Shown one piece after another: positions 5,494 through 13,009 of a stretch of DNA of 13,857 nucleotides. The notes beneath the pieces are model-generated. The model had not been told where the DNA came from. It worked only from the letters and a program-made list of their open reading frames with translations, and ran no database searches. Both the position numbers and the translations under genes were made by a program. The stretch lies in the NCBI GenBank assembly GCA_001828445.1, contig MHYJ01000087.1, positions 1-13,857 on the forward strand, read 5' to 3'. The stretch comes from Planctomycetes bacterium RBG_16_43_13 (GTDB lineage: Bacteria; Planctomycetota; MHYJ01). How positions within the stretch are numbered: the stretch's first letter is position 1; every line of letters starts with the position of its first letter.

Positions 5494-7571
5494 TGTTGAC
5501 CTGCCAAAGCTCCCTGCTGTTGATCAACTTGTCCAGAAGTTGGCGTGTTTATCACTTGTTGATCTTGATTAGTTGACATAATTATTTTTTCAGTTTGTGC
5601 ACCCACTTTCCGTGCAATTGCTTCCCTATCTTCTATTTCTTCAGCTTCCAATAAACGAACATAATCTAAAAATTTAAAAAGGCGCTCATCTTCCATTTTT
5701 GCTATTTCGACTATTGTTTTTGCCCTTTCCAGTGCTGCTTGAGAACGATTTTGTTCACTTTCAGATATTCTTTCTGTTGATAAGGCTAGATTGCTATGGG
5801 TTCTTGCTTTGCGTTCAGAAGCGCCGGCCAAATCATTAATAGCTTTCGCCTGTGCGGACTGACTTTGCGTTTGCATGAGTTGTTGTTGAACTTGTGCTTG
5901 TTTTTGAGCAGCTTCAGCTTGTTGTTTCTCAACTTGTGCGAGTTCTTCCAAGAATATGCTTTTCCCTTGTATTGGAGCGGCTTTTGCTAGCATTTCTCCT
6001 GTGACAGGGACACCCAATTGTTTAAGGTCGACAAGTTGGCGGAAGTACATCTGTCTTTGTGAATCTGTTAAAATGCCTTCTTGGATGGAAACGTCGTATT
6101 TTGTGAAGTCTTTTTCATAAAATTGTTCGGTTGGGGCTTCATTAAGAATGCGCTGGATTTTTTTAGAATCCCATTGTTGAATAAGCTTCAGAACTTTTTT
6201 GCTAATGTTTTTTTGCGATAGACGCAGGTTGTCAAAAAGTTCTTGAAGGTTAATGATCGAAGCTCCTTGGCGGAGCATCATCATAACGCCTGAATCATTG
6301 GCGTTTTCCGTTTGGCCGAAAGCGGCGTCATTTACCCCTGCGATTTCCATAAGGTCGCGATCAAAGAGTTCTTGCAGTTGGAACATGGAAGGAGGGATTT
6401 GTGCAGGTTGAATCTTTTCGATGGCGCCTGGTTGAGTATTTTTCTTCTTCCAAATGACACGGCCTTGCGATGTTTGGAATAAACTCCGTGGATTTATAAC
6501 GCTGTCTTCTTCGGCGATGTATCCGCTGTTAATTTGAGAATCAAGCAGATCACTCATTTGGGAGCGTCTTTTATTGCTCTCTCTCTGCGGATCAATCAAA
6601 CATCTTGAAAGCGATTGGAGTTTTAATTCCCACTGATCTGATTCGGGTTCAAAGATTGCGCTGATTGGGACATAGGGATATTCATCCAGGCCAAAAGGAT
6701 TAATTTCTGTTTTAATATGCTCATCATTAACAATGATGTGTTTTTCGATATATCTTTGCGGCCGTTGGATAACTTTTAGTTGTGGATAAATAGAAAGAAA
6801 TTGACCTATTGCATCATCTCCCCTATCAAATTCCAACGTTTCGCCTGTCTCCATATCGACTAACATAGGGACATTACGCCACTTTTGCTGATGCAGTTCA
6901 TTATAGGCTAATAGAGTCTGTCCATTTGGGTTGCGTTGATAGGGAAGCCAGGTAAATTTGTCGTCTTTTTCCCATCCGTATTTATCAAGGCGTTTTAGTT
7001 CTTTAGAGTGCTCAGGTAATAGCGATATAGTTTGTGCGAGTCCCATGTATTTTCTCGATAATATGTAGGCACAGTCAGAAAAATCGAGTTTTGTTAAATA
7101 AGGGTCTACAATAAACGCGTTGTATGGCTCTCTTGAAAATCGGATATCCCCATTAATAGGATCGTCGCGGTAATCTATCCACATGGAGAAGAAATTCCAT
7201 CCGGTTTTCAGCGCTCCGCCAAAACAGTCTGAAATCACTTGGTAGCCTTCCCCGTAGCCCATCACATATAAAAGTAGTTTTGAGAGTTGATCCGATGTTT
7301 TTTGGTCGGAATCTTCGATGGGGATTACAACGGACGAAAGCCTATTCTTTCGCTGGTAGCCGGAGACCATGTTGAGGGTGCGGCGGATTTTATTGAAGAC
7401 GAAGGCGTTTCTGCCTTCCTGAAAAAGCTTATCCTTTTCCTCGCGTTGCCATTGATCGCCCAGAAAAAATCGGAGGTCTCTTTCAGCTTCGGCGAAAAAC
7501 GGATTCCATGTAGCATAACTATCGCTATAGAAAGTGTTAAAATCGGTGATGATCTGTTGATTTGAGGCCAT
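5490..7571 (-). CDS. Portal protein, P22 type
   Basis: Encodes 693 residues, close to the roughly 700 of P22-type portals. Twelve copies would form the ring through which the terminase pumps DNA and to which the neck attaches. Family-like N-terminal segments are visible: AERDLRFFLGDQW (about 29-41) and NKIRRTLNMVSGYQRKNR (60-77), which match the conserved opening of these portals. The middle includes the typical stretch FDRDLMEIAGVNDAAFGQ and then SGVMMMLRQGASI. Residues from about 541 to 660 form a long Gln/Ala/Glu-rich helical region likely to be coiled coil, in the place of the P22 portal barrel, followed by a flexible Gln-rich tail. The ATG at 7571 is the first usable start: the frame upstream has a stop at 7655-7653 and no earlier ATG. 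The ribosome binding site (GGATTGGAAG) is modest and lies after the structured segment at 7572-7686. Confidence 0.93.
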   Translation of the reverse strand: MASNQQIITDFNTFYSDSYATWNPFFAEAERDLRFFLGDQWQREEKDKLFQEGRNAFVFNKIRRTLNMVSGYQRKNRLSSVVIPIEDSDQKTSDQLSKLLLYVMGYGEGYQVISDCFGGALKTGWNFFSMWIDYRDDPINGDIRFSREPYNAFIVDPYLTKLDFSDCAYILSRKYMGLAQTISLLPEHSKELKRLDKYGWEKDDKFTWLPYQRNPNGQTLLAYNELHQQKWRNVPMLVDMETGETLEFDRGDDAIGQFLSIYPQLKVIQRPQRYIEKHIIVNDEHIKTEINPFGLDEYPYVPISAIFEPESDQWELKLQSLSRCLIDPQRESNKRRSQMSDLLDSQINSGYIAEEDSVINPRSLFQTSQGRVIWKKKNTQPGAIEKIQPAQIPPSMFQLQELFDRDLMEIAGVNDAAFGQTENANDSGVMMMLRQGASIINLQELFDNLRLSQKNISKKVLKLIQQWDSKKIQRILNEAPTEQFYEKDFTKYDVSIQEGILTDSQRQMYFRQLVDLKQLGVPVTGEMLAKAAPIQGKSIFLEELAQVEKQQAEAAQKQAQVQQQLMQTQSQSAQAKAINDLAGASERKARTHSNLALSTERISESEQNRSQAALERAKTIVEIAKMEDERLFKFLDYVRLLEAEEIEDREAIARKVGAQTEKIIMSTNQDQQVINTPTSGQVDQQQGALAGQQ

Positions 7572-7686
7572 ACTTCCAATCCAAAAAACGGTTTTTTTCT
7601 TTCCACCGTCTGAAAAGGAAGCAGGGCCAAGGGAACGGCCTTGTAGGGATGATCAGTCCCACCCTGCAACAGTTGTGAGCTGTTGC
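7572..7686 (-). promoter_or_regulatory. Structured segment between the small basic gene and the portal gene
   Basis: This non-coding segment is dense in pairings. On the minus strand GCAACAG (7686-7680) pairs with CTGTTGC (7672-7666) across a 7-nt loop. Next, GCAGGG (7667-7662) and CCCTGC (7626-7621) enclose two hairpins, GGGA/TCCC (7660-7657 with 7649-7646) and CAAGG/CCTTG (7643-7639 with 7632-7628), giving a compact three-way junction. The first hairpin and the outer stem share two bases. A weaker stem ACGGT/ACCGT (7609-7605 with 7592-7588) is followed by T residues and could be a weak terminator. It may control portal expression by folding of the mRNA leader, or mark an RNA processing site. 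No known RNA family is recognised. Confidence 0.4.
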
Positions 7687-7835
7687 TATTTTTTGCGCTT
7701 TGAGCGCTTTTTACCGGCTGCTGACATTGCTATCGCGCCAGCTTGGTCTTTTTTCTTTCCCGCACGCGTCTCTTTGCTAATATTCTCCGAGACTCCGGAC
7801 CTTGTTCTGGCTTTTTTGCCTTTAACTAAGGGCAT
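7686..7835 (-). CDS. Small basic phage protein, 49 residues
   Basis: Runs from the ATG at 7835-7833 to TAG at 7688-7686. The product starts MPLVKGKKARTRSGVSENIS, continues KETRAGKKKDQAGAIAMS, and ends in a strongly basic tail (AAGKKRSKRKK). This shape (M-P-x-x-K-G-K, S-x-N-I, K-E-x-x-A-G-K, Q-A-x-A-I-A) matches a family of very small conserved proteins that many phages encode near terminase and portal genes; their function is unknown. The start lies 2 nt after the terminase stop codon, so translation is probably coupled to terminase. About a third of the residues are Lys or Arg, which suggests nucleic acid binding, but this is not shown. It is easily missed because it is so short. Confidence 0.75.
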   Translation of the reverse strand: MPLVKGKKARTRSGVSENISKETRAGKKKDQAGAIAMSAAGKKRSKRKK

Positions 7836-7837
7836 AT

Positions 7838-10159
7838 TTATCTTATGTATGAAGGTTTTGTTTGTTTATGCAAAGAATATTTATTTTCCATTTTGTCCGC
7901 GTCTTGTTCGGTCATCTGACCGCTTGTCTGGTTGACGCTTTGGATAATGGCCATGTATCGGTAGCTGTCCATGTAGTCTGAACTCCAGTCATGCACGGGT
8001 TTTTCGCTGTATACATTTAATTTTTCATTATACCCTTTATGGTAATTTTCCGCAGCTTTTATAAATGTTTTACAATTCTTTTTATCAACCCACAATTTTG
8101 GAAAAAGCCATCTTCCGAGTTCAATTCCTTCAGAAATGGGTAGGTTTGGTACAATTTCAAAGTTTATTCCTAATTCTTTCGCAGTCTCTAATCGTGTTTT
8201 TGCTCCCGAGCCTAGTTCTCTTACCTGTATGTCATGGGGTGCATAGTGTTTTCCATAGATATACCCTTTTTTATCGGCGGTTTTTTGTATCCAATTAGCA
8301 TAGTGGTTGAGACCTTCACCCTGATTAGCATACATATCAATAATATGGACTTCTTTACCAATATTTTGCGCAAGCAGAATTACCGTAGAATCATTAATAC
8401 CGATATCCCAATAGGTATTTACCGGTGCGTGAGTATCATAGGGAACATTGCAAAAGCGATCTGTTTCTAGGAGGGTCTTAACAAGTCTGCCATAGTAAGC
8501 ACCTTCGATTCCACGGGAAAAGGAGCAATTATGCACAGCTCTGCCATTAACGACATAACTTTCATCAAATTGGACTTTTATGTTATAAACTTTTCCTTTA
8601 AAATATTCTTTTGAAACGTCTTTAACGCAAGCGCCAATGCCATATTTTCCCCGTATAAGAGTGGTGCTTTCTTGTTTTATTTTTAAAGATCCTATCTGAA
8701 CTACATAACTTTTTTTACAATTTACAGATCTGCCACAAATATTTCCTGTATGCGCCTCCCTCGTATAAATGCCTGCAGTTAGACATAAAGAATGCGCGAG
8801 AAGCTGCACTTGATACGCGAGAGATTTACTGATTGTAGTAAAAGAAATCCGCCGAGATCCTCTATTTTCATGATCACATCCATCTCCTTTCATTAATTCG
8901 TAAAAAAATACCTTAAAATTGTCGCCTAAAAGATGAAGAGGTATTTTTTTAGATTCCGCGTCACATCCGCAAAGAGACTTTAGAGTATCTACAAGATTTG
9001 TATCATTTATTATTACATTAACAGCTGTTTCGCATTGTCTAATAGTTGTTTTGTATTTGCAAATTTCACATATATTAGATACATATTTGGCCTCTTCTAT
9101 ATTTTTAACAGTAAATTGAATATGATTAAGGCCGGAGCTGCCTTCACAAATATACCATGCCATCATTTTGATAAAATCTTCTGATAGGTAGTTTCCTGAA
9201 AAGCGTGATTTTGGAAAAAAAAGACGGTATTTTTTTTTAATGTGTTCCGCTTTAATCCATCTAAAATTCTGCGAATGTCTTTCGTACACCCTAATTGGAT
9301 GATTCGGAGTACATAGTATATCTTCTCTTGAACCATAGGATTTTATTCGAACGAGAAAGCCTTCGAAGTTCCTTTCGGAAGTTTCAACAACTTTTCTAAA
9401 CCTTCCTGTATGAGAAAGGACAATCATTCCGGGTTTTATTTCGCTAATATCTCTCATGCCATCTGAAGTCATGACAAATTGTCCGGAAGGAAAACAGTAA
9501 TATTCTTGTTCGATAAGCTCTTGGCTTTTTCCTTCTTCTATCTCTCGGGCAATTTGTTCCTTGGTGATAAGGCCGGTGTCATCAATGGTGAGTAAACGTG
9601 TATACCAATTATCGCTATGTTTGGCTGTTTGCCAGAGTTCGAAGGCACTGTTATGCCCTTGGGGCGTCGTATTGAAGACAGCCCAGCCGTTATTTTTTAG
9701 CAATATAGGACTTATGACTTCGTTCCAACAGCGTGGATCTTGTATTGCATACTCGCTAAATACAACGCCTTTTGGGTTTGTTCCCCTAAGAGCGTCGTAG
9801 TTCTCCGAACCAACAAGCTGAATGATAGAACCATTTGTCAGATCGATCCGCAATTCTGTACTATTGGGTTTTCCTTTGATATATTCGGCGGGTATGTAGT
9901 TCAAAAGTCTATTGCCGGCTTCATCAATGCCATACCAGATGATCCTTTTTGCTTGGGTATAGGTTGGAGCGCAATAATAGTATAGGCCCGGATTGTCACG
10001 CAAAGCGCAATGAATCATAAAGCACCAGCAGGAAAAATCCTTTCCTGCGCGTCTGTGGTAGAGAAGATAAGCCCTGCGCTTACCATTGAACATGGCTTTC
10101 TCAAAATGTTCTTGGTAATCACGCGGTTTATATAGGATTTTTTTATTGTCAGTAGACAT
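7838..10159 (-). CDS. Terminase large subunit, intein-containing precursor
   Basis: Precursor of 773 residues; removing the intein (222-544) leaves a 450-residue terminase, a normal size. The enzyme is the ATP-driven DNA-packaging motor and nuclease. ATPase domain: Walker A-like YHRRAGKD (34-41), Walker B-like KGVVFSEYA with catalytic Glu136, and the coupling motif NTTPQG (163-168). Nuclease domain: YWDIGIND with Asp585, APHD (640-643), and the C-terminal VHDWSSDYMDSYRYM with Asp728/Asp731, typical of the family's final metal-binding acid. The intein sits in the linker: EQEYY|C...N|CSFSRGIEGAYYG, where the joined form EYYCSF...IEGAYYG is family-like. The start overlaps the upstream ribbon-helix-helix gene by 11 nt. 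Walker B has Ser where Asp is usual before the Glu. Confidence 0.95.
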   Translation of the reverse strand: MSTDNKKILYKPRDYQEHFEKAMFNGKRRAYLLYHRRAGKDFSCWCFMIHCALRDNPGLYYYCAPTYTQAKRIIWYGIDEAGNRLLNYIPAEYIKGKPNSTELRIDLTNGSIIQLVGSENYDALRGTNPKGVVFSEYAIQDPRCWNEVISPILLKNNGWAVFNTTPQGHNSAFELWQTAKHSDNWYTRLLTIDDTGLITKEQIAREIEEGKSQELIEQEYYCFPSGQFVMTSDGMRDISEIKPGMIVLSHTGRFRKVVETSERNFEGFLVRIKSYGSREDILCTPNHPIRVYERHSQNFRWIKAEHIKKKYRLFFPKSRFSGNYLSEDFIKMMAWYICEGSSGLNHIQFTVKNIEEAKYVSNICEICKYKTTIRQCETAVNVIINDTNLVDTLKSLCGCDAESKKIPLHLLGDNFKVFFYELMKGDGCDHENRGSRRISFTTISKSLAYQVQLLAHSLCLTAGIYTREAHTGNICGRSVNCKKSYVVQIGSLKIKQESTTLIRGKYGIGACVKDVSKEYFKGKVYNIKVQFDESYVVNGRAVHNCSFSRGIEGAYYGRLVKTLLETDRFCNVPYDTHAPVNTYWDIGINDSTVILLAQNIGKEVHIIDMYANQGEGLNHYANWIQKTADKKGYIYGKHYAPHDIQVRELGSGAKTRLETAKELGINFEIVPNLPISEGIELGRWLFPKLWVDKKNCKTFIKAAENYHKGYNEKLNVYSEKPVHDWSSDYMDSYRYMAIIQSVNQTSGQMTEQDADKMENKYSLHKQTKPSYIR
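8528..9496 (-). mobile_element. Intein with LAGLIDADG endonuclease, inside the terminase
   Basis: Residues 222-544 of the terminase precursor (323 residues). It starts with Cys222 (CFPSGQFVMTSDGMRDISEI, block A), has TPNHP (284-288, block B with the catalytic T-x-x-H), and ends with YNIKVQFDESYVVNGRAVHN followed by Cys545 (blocks F and G, His-Asn then Cys). All residues needed for class 1 splicing are present. The endonuclease insert has two LAGLIDADG helices, IKMMAWYICEG (block C) and VFFYELMKGDG (block E), with KKIP (block D) between them and SLAYQVQLLAHSLCLTAGI (block H) after them. It appears intact both for splicing and for homing. It excises itself after translation and would spread by cutting intein-free terminase genes. 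Confidence 0.95.
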
Positions 10160-10301
10160 TTTTGCAGTATTTCTCTAAATAGATTGCGATTGCTTGGCGC
10201 ACTAAAGCCGAAGAGGTTAAATTGCGCTCAATCGCCGCGATTTTAATAATCTTTCGCTCTTCTTGAGTCAGTTTTATGATAAGGGTAGCCGTTCTTTTCA
10301 T
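10149..10301 (-). CDS. Small ribbon-helix-helix DNA-binding protein
   Basis: Encodes 50 residues from the ATG at 10301. The product begins MKRTATLIIKLTQEERKIIK and continues with AAIERNLTSSALVRQAIAIYLEK, the pattern of a ribbon-helix-helix domain: one N-terminal strand, then two helices (Arc/CopG/MetJ fold). It would bind DNA as a dimer through the RTATLIIKL strand. The frame is open to a GTG at 10373, but the extra 24 residues are hydrophobic, unlike the family, and lie in the AT-rich divergent promoter region. No clear ribosome binding site precedes 10301. The gene overlaps the terminase start by 11 nt. It may repress the divergent promoters, or take the place of the small terminase subunit that usually precedes the large one; the sequence does not decide. 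Confidence 0.7.
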   Translation of the reverse strand: MKRTATLIIKLTQEERKIIKIAAIERNLTSSALVRQAIAIYLEKYCKNVY

Positions 10302-10387
10302 ATTTAAATATATATAAACTATAAATTTATTTTGCAAATAAAATATCGCTTCATAAGTATGAGAAAAAACCACTTTAGGAGACTAAA
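10302..10387. promoter_or_regulatory. AT-rich divergent promoter region
   Basis: This 86-nt gap lies between the leftward packaging operon and the rightward fibre gene and must hold promoters for at least one of them. Leftward, TTGCAA (10337-10332) and TATATA (10314-10309) are 17 nt apart, a weak sigma70-like match whose transcript would start at or near the ribbon-helix-helix ATG. TTGCAA is its own reverse complement and could also serve rightward, but no good -10 is seen at the right distance. AT runs around it could be an operator for the ribbon-helix-helix protein. The fibre gene has a clear ribosome binding site here (AGGAG, 10377-10381). Calls are tentative. Confidence 0.4.
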
Positions 10388-13009
10388 ATGTCTAGAATTT
10401 CACAAGCCCAAGGTTCTACATCTGCTTTTGTCAATGTTTTCCCCGTTCCGGTTGTCGCCACGAGATCGCCGACAAGTACCGATACCAGATATCCGCTAGG
10501 GCAAATGTGGGTTCGTACAGATACCGCCCAAGCATGGACACTTTGCCAACTTTCTTCTGGAGCTGCCACATGGGCGATAGCCTCCCCTGGGGCATCTGAC
10601 GTTGATACCGTGACCGCGGACACAGGAGGCGCGTTAAGCCCCGCCGCGGGAAATATAACCTTTACTGGTGGCACCAATATCGCGACTGCCGGGGCAGGCA
10701 GCACGGTGACGGTCAATCTTGACGCGGCGATAACGCTTGCGACGTCTGTGACCTCTCCTATTTACACGGCCGCCGCAGGACTTGCCATTAGATCGGCTGC
10801 CGCGAGCGACATTACAATGCGCATGGGCGATGCCGCAGCTGCCAATAAGATCAGCTTCACAGACAGCGGAAACGCCGAAGTGGCAAGCATAGACTCGAAC
10901 GGTACCGCGACATTTGTTAATCTTGACGCCATCATTGGAGCGACTACAGCGGCTGCCGCGACGTTCACCACTGCGACTTGCAATACTTCGTGCGTATCTC
11001 CAATCTTTACAAGCACCGGGGCGGTTGATACAAACATTAATGCTGTCGCCGGACAAGATATTATCGTAAAAATGGGGGATGCGGCAGCAACAAATAAAGT
11101 TTCCTTTGTCGATTCGGCCTCTATTGAAGTCGCTTCCATTGATTCCAATGGAGCATTCACGACTACAGGGCTGACGTTTACCGGTCTTCTAACTGCCAAC
11201 GCGTCAGCTACTATCAATACCGCCGGCACAGCGTTAAATCTTGCTACAGATAACGCGGTCGGCGCGGTAAACATCGGTATAGGTACGACAATCAGAGCAA
11301 TCGGCATAGGCAATTCCGGAGGGGTCGCGCATACTGTGGCCATTGGGTCCGCCTCGGCCGGCGCAATCACCATTGATTCGGCTGCCGGATTGTCTGTAGA
11401 TACCGCGACAGCCACCAACTTAACCTGCTCGGCGGCTTCTGCCACTGCGATCATCATTGAGGCTTCCAACGCTGGTGGTGGCCTACAGATCAAAGCGGGC
11501 ACTGGCGGACTGCTTTTTGGCACGGACGCGGATTGCTCGACAATCGGCGTCGGCGACATTGCTCCAACAACATCCCGAACCATCACCGTCGGCGGGGGCA
11601 CCGTTGTCACTGCGGCCGTCACCGATACCATTGATATCGCACCGGATGGCGCGACGACCAATGCCGACTCGGTTAAAACCGTCAACGTAAACACCGGCGG
11701 GGTAACAACCGGACAGGTTCTTACCAATATCGCAAGCGGAACTGTAACCTCTGGTACTCACACAACAAATATCGCATCTGGTAATAGAGTCGCTGGCACT
11801 ATGGCCCTCAATCTTATCAGCGGTACCGGGACAAAGACAGCAAACATCGGTAATGCTGATGGTCTGACAACCATCAACATCGACGCGATCTGCCTAATCA
11901 ACGACAGCATCAACGTGAATACCTCCATAAACACGGGGACCAGCACAGGAGCCGTTGCCATCGGTAATACCCTTGCCGGTGCAATCTCAATTGACTCCGT
12001 AAGCACTGTAGCAATTAACTCTGCCGGAGCTGCCATAGGCATTGGCACAGTCGCTGACGCCTTTGCCATCAACGTAGGTACTGGCGCTGCCGCGAGAACG
12101 ATCACGATCGGGAATGACACGGGATCGACTTCAGTTGTAATAAATTGCGGTACTGGTGCCCTAGATATAGGCCAGAACGCGATTGCTAGAGCTGTCCGCA
12201 TCGGGAATGCCACAGGCGCCTCCAGCCTGACATTGGCTTCTGGAACCGGAAAGACAACCTTTGTCGGAACGATCGAAGAGATCGACGCCGAGTTCCTAAG
12301 TTCCAGCGGAGATGACCATACCTTTCAGGCTAACCCCCTTTGCCTGCTAAGCGGATCCGCTCCAGCACTACCTACGGGGGCGACAGGCACAGTAAACCTG
12401 CTTGCATTCCCAGGGATGACGATGGAGGCATTTGTGTTGGGGGCCGGTCAAACTCTGATCGCACCGGTAATGGATGCTACAGGCCTCAAAGTATCCGGAG
12501 ACCTGACGGCAACCGAAGGCCACGAGTACAATTTTGGCGCGGCGTTAGCAACTAGCCGCCATACCTTCACCATCGGAACAAGCGCCGCCTTCTTCTTGGA
12601 GTGGGAATTCACCGTCGCCGACGTTTCAGGGGCTGATCCATATTTCATCGGTTTCAGAAAAACAGAAGCAAATAATGCAACCTATACTAGTTATACCGAT
12701 TTCTGTGCTATTGGTTTAAATTTTGATACCAATGACGCGACAGTTGTCATTCAGGATAGATTAAACAGTGGAGCGGTAAATAGTACTAATACAACTGATG
12801 CTTGGACGGACGGACAAACGCATACTTTGCAAGTTTTGGTCTCTGCGGCAGGCGTTGTCACCTACACGATTGACGGTTCCGCGCCTTCTGCGACACAGGC
12901 TTATACTTTTGACAATGGAGATACGGTTGCTCCGTTCGCGCACCTATTGCACCGGGCAGGTGCAGGAGCTATACATTGGCTGACCATGAAAGTCGGATTC
13001 CAAGCCTAA
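10388..13009 (+). CDS. Repetitive fibre-like virion protein with C-terminal lectin-like domain
   Basis: Encodes 873 residues, very rich in Ala, Thr, Gly, Ile and Ser and poor in Lys. The N-terminus (about 1-70, with YPLGQMWVRTDTAQAWTLCQ) resembles the small opening domain of other phage fibre and baseplate proteins. Residues about 123-176 and 204-259 are two copies of one unit, sharing MGDAAA-NK-SF and EVASIDSNG. Residues 290-625 are a run of short beta repeats with IGIG, IGN, ITID and SGTG turns, likely a trimeric beta-helical shaft. The C-terminus (about 705-873, from EGHEYNFG to WLTMKVGFQA) has alternating strands like a concanavalin-type sugar-binding sandwich. Adsorption to the host surface is the likely role. 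It is on the opposite strand and richer in GC than its neighbours, which suggests separate acquisition. The start follows AGGAG by six nt. Confidence 0.75.
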   Translation: MSRISQAQGSTSAFVNVFPVPVVATRSPTSTDTRYPLGQMWVRTDTAQAWTLCQLSSGAATWAIASPGASDVDTVTADTGGALSPAAGNITFTGGTNIATAGAGSTVTVNLDAAITLATSVTSPIYTAAAGLAIRSAAASDITMRMGDAAAANKISFTDSGNAEVASIDSNGTATFVNLDAIIGATTAAAATFTTATCNTSCVSPIFTSTGAVDTNINAVAGQDIIVKMGDAAATNKVSFVDSASIEVASIDSNGAFTTTGLTFTGLLTANASATINTAGTALNLATDNAVGAVNIGIGTTIRAIGIGNSGGVAHTVAIGSASAGAITIDSAAGLSVDTATATNLTCSAASATAIIIEASNAGGGLQIKAGTGGLLFGTDADCSTIGVGDIAPTTSRTITVGGGTVVTAAVTDTIDIAPDGATTNADSVKTVNVNTGGVTTGQVLTNIASGTVTSGTHTTNIASGNRVAGTMALNLISGTGTKTANIGNADGLTTINIDAICLINDSINVNTSINTGTSTGAVAIGNTLAGAISIDSVSTVAINSAGAAIGIGTVADAFAINVGTGAAARTITIGNDTGSTSVVINCGTGALDIGQNAIARAVRIGNATGASSLTLASGTGKTTFVGTIEEIDAEFLSSSGDDHTFQANPLCLLSGSAPALPTGATGTVNLLAFPGMTMEAFVLGAGQTLIAPVMDATGLKVSGDLTATEGHEYNFGAALATSRHTFTIGTSAAFFLEWEFTVADVSGADPYFIGFRKTEANNATYTSYTDFCAIGLNFDTNDATVVIQDRLNSGAVNSTNTTDAWTDGQTHTLQVLVSAAGVVTYTIDGSAPSATQAYTFDNGDTVAPFAHLLHRAGAGAIHWLTMKVGFQA
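10754..11164 (+). repeat. Two-copy internal repeat in the fibre gene, about 243 nt apart
   Basis: Copies begin near 10754 and 10997. Both read Ser-Pro-Ile-Tyr/Phe-Thr, then M-G-D-A-A-A-x-N-K-I/V-S-F, then E-V-A-S-I-D-S-N-G. The DNA has diverged at many third positions, so the duplication is old or the repeat is kept by protein structure. Confidence 0.7.

Noticed and set aside
7646..7662. CTGATCA in the portal leader, similar to the hammerhead ribozyme core
   Set aside because: The hammerhead core needs CTGATGA plus a matching GAAA and three stems in a set order; these are absent.
7325..7669. Minus-strand frame overlapping the portal N-terminus
   Set aside because: It overlaps the well-supported portal gene in another frame and crosses the structured segment.
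10302..10373. GTG start giving the ribbon-helix-helix protein 24 more residues
   Set aside because: The added segment is hydrophobic, unlike the family, and falls in the promoter region.
10762..11727. A 321-codon open frame on the minus strand inside the fibre gene
   Set aside because: It is an antisense shadow caused by the GC-rich Ala/Thr/Gly repeats; its product is low-complexity Ala/Val/Pro with no plausible start signal.
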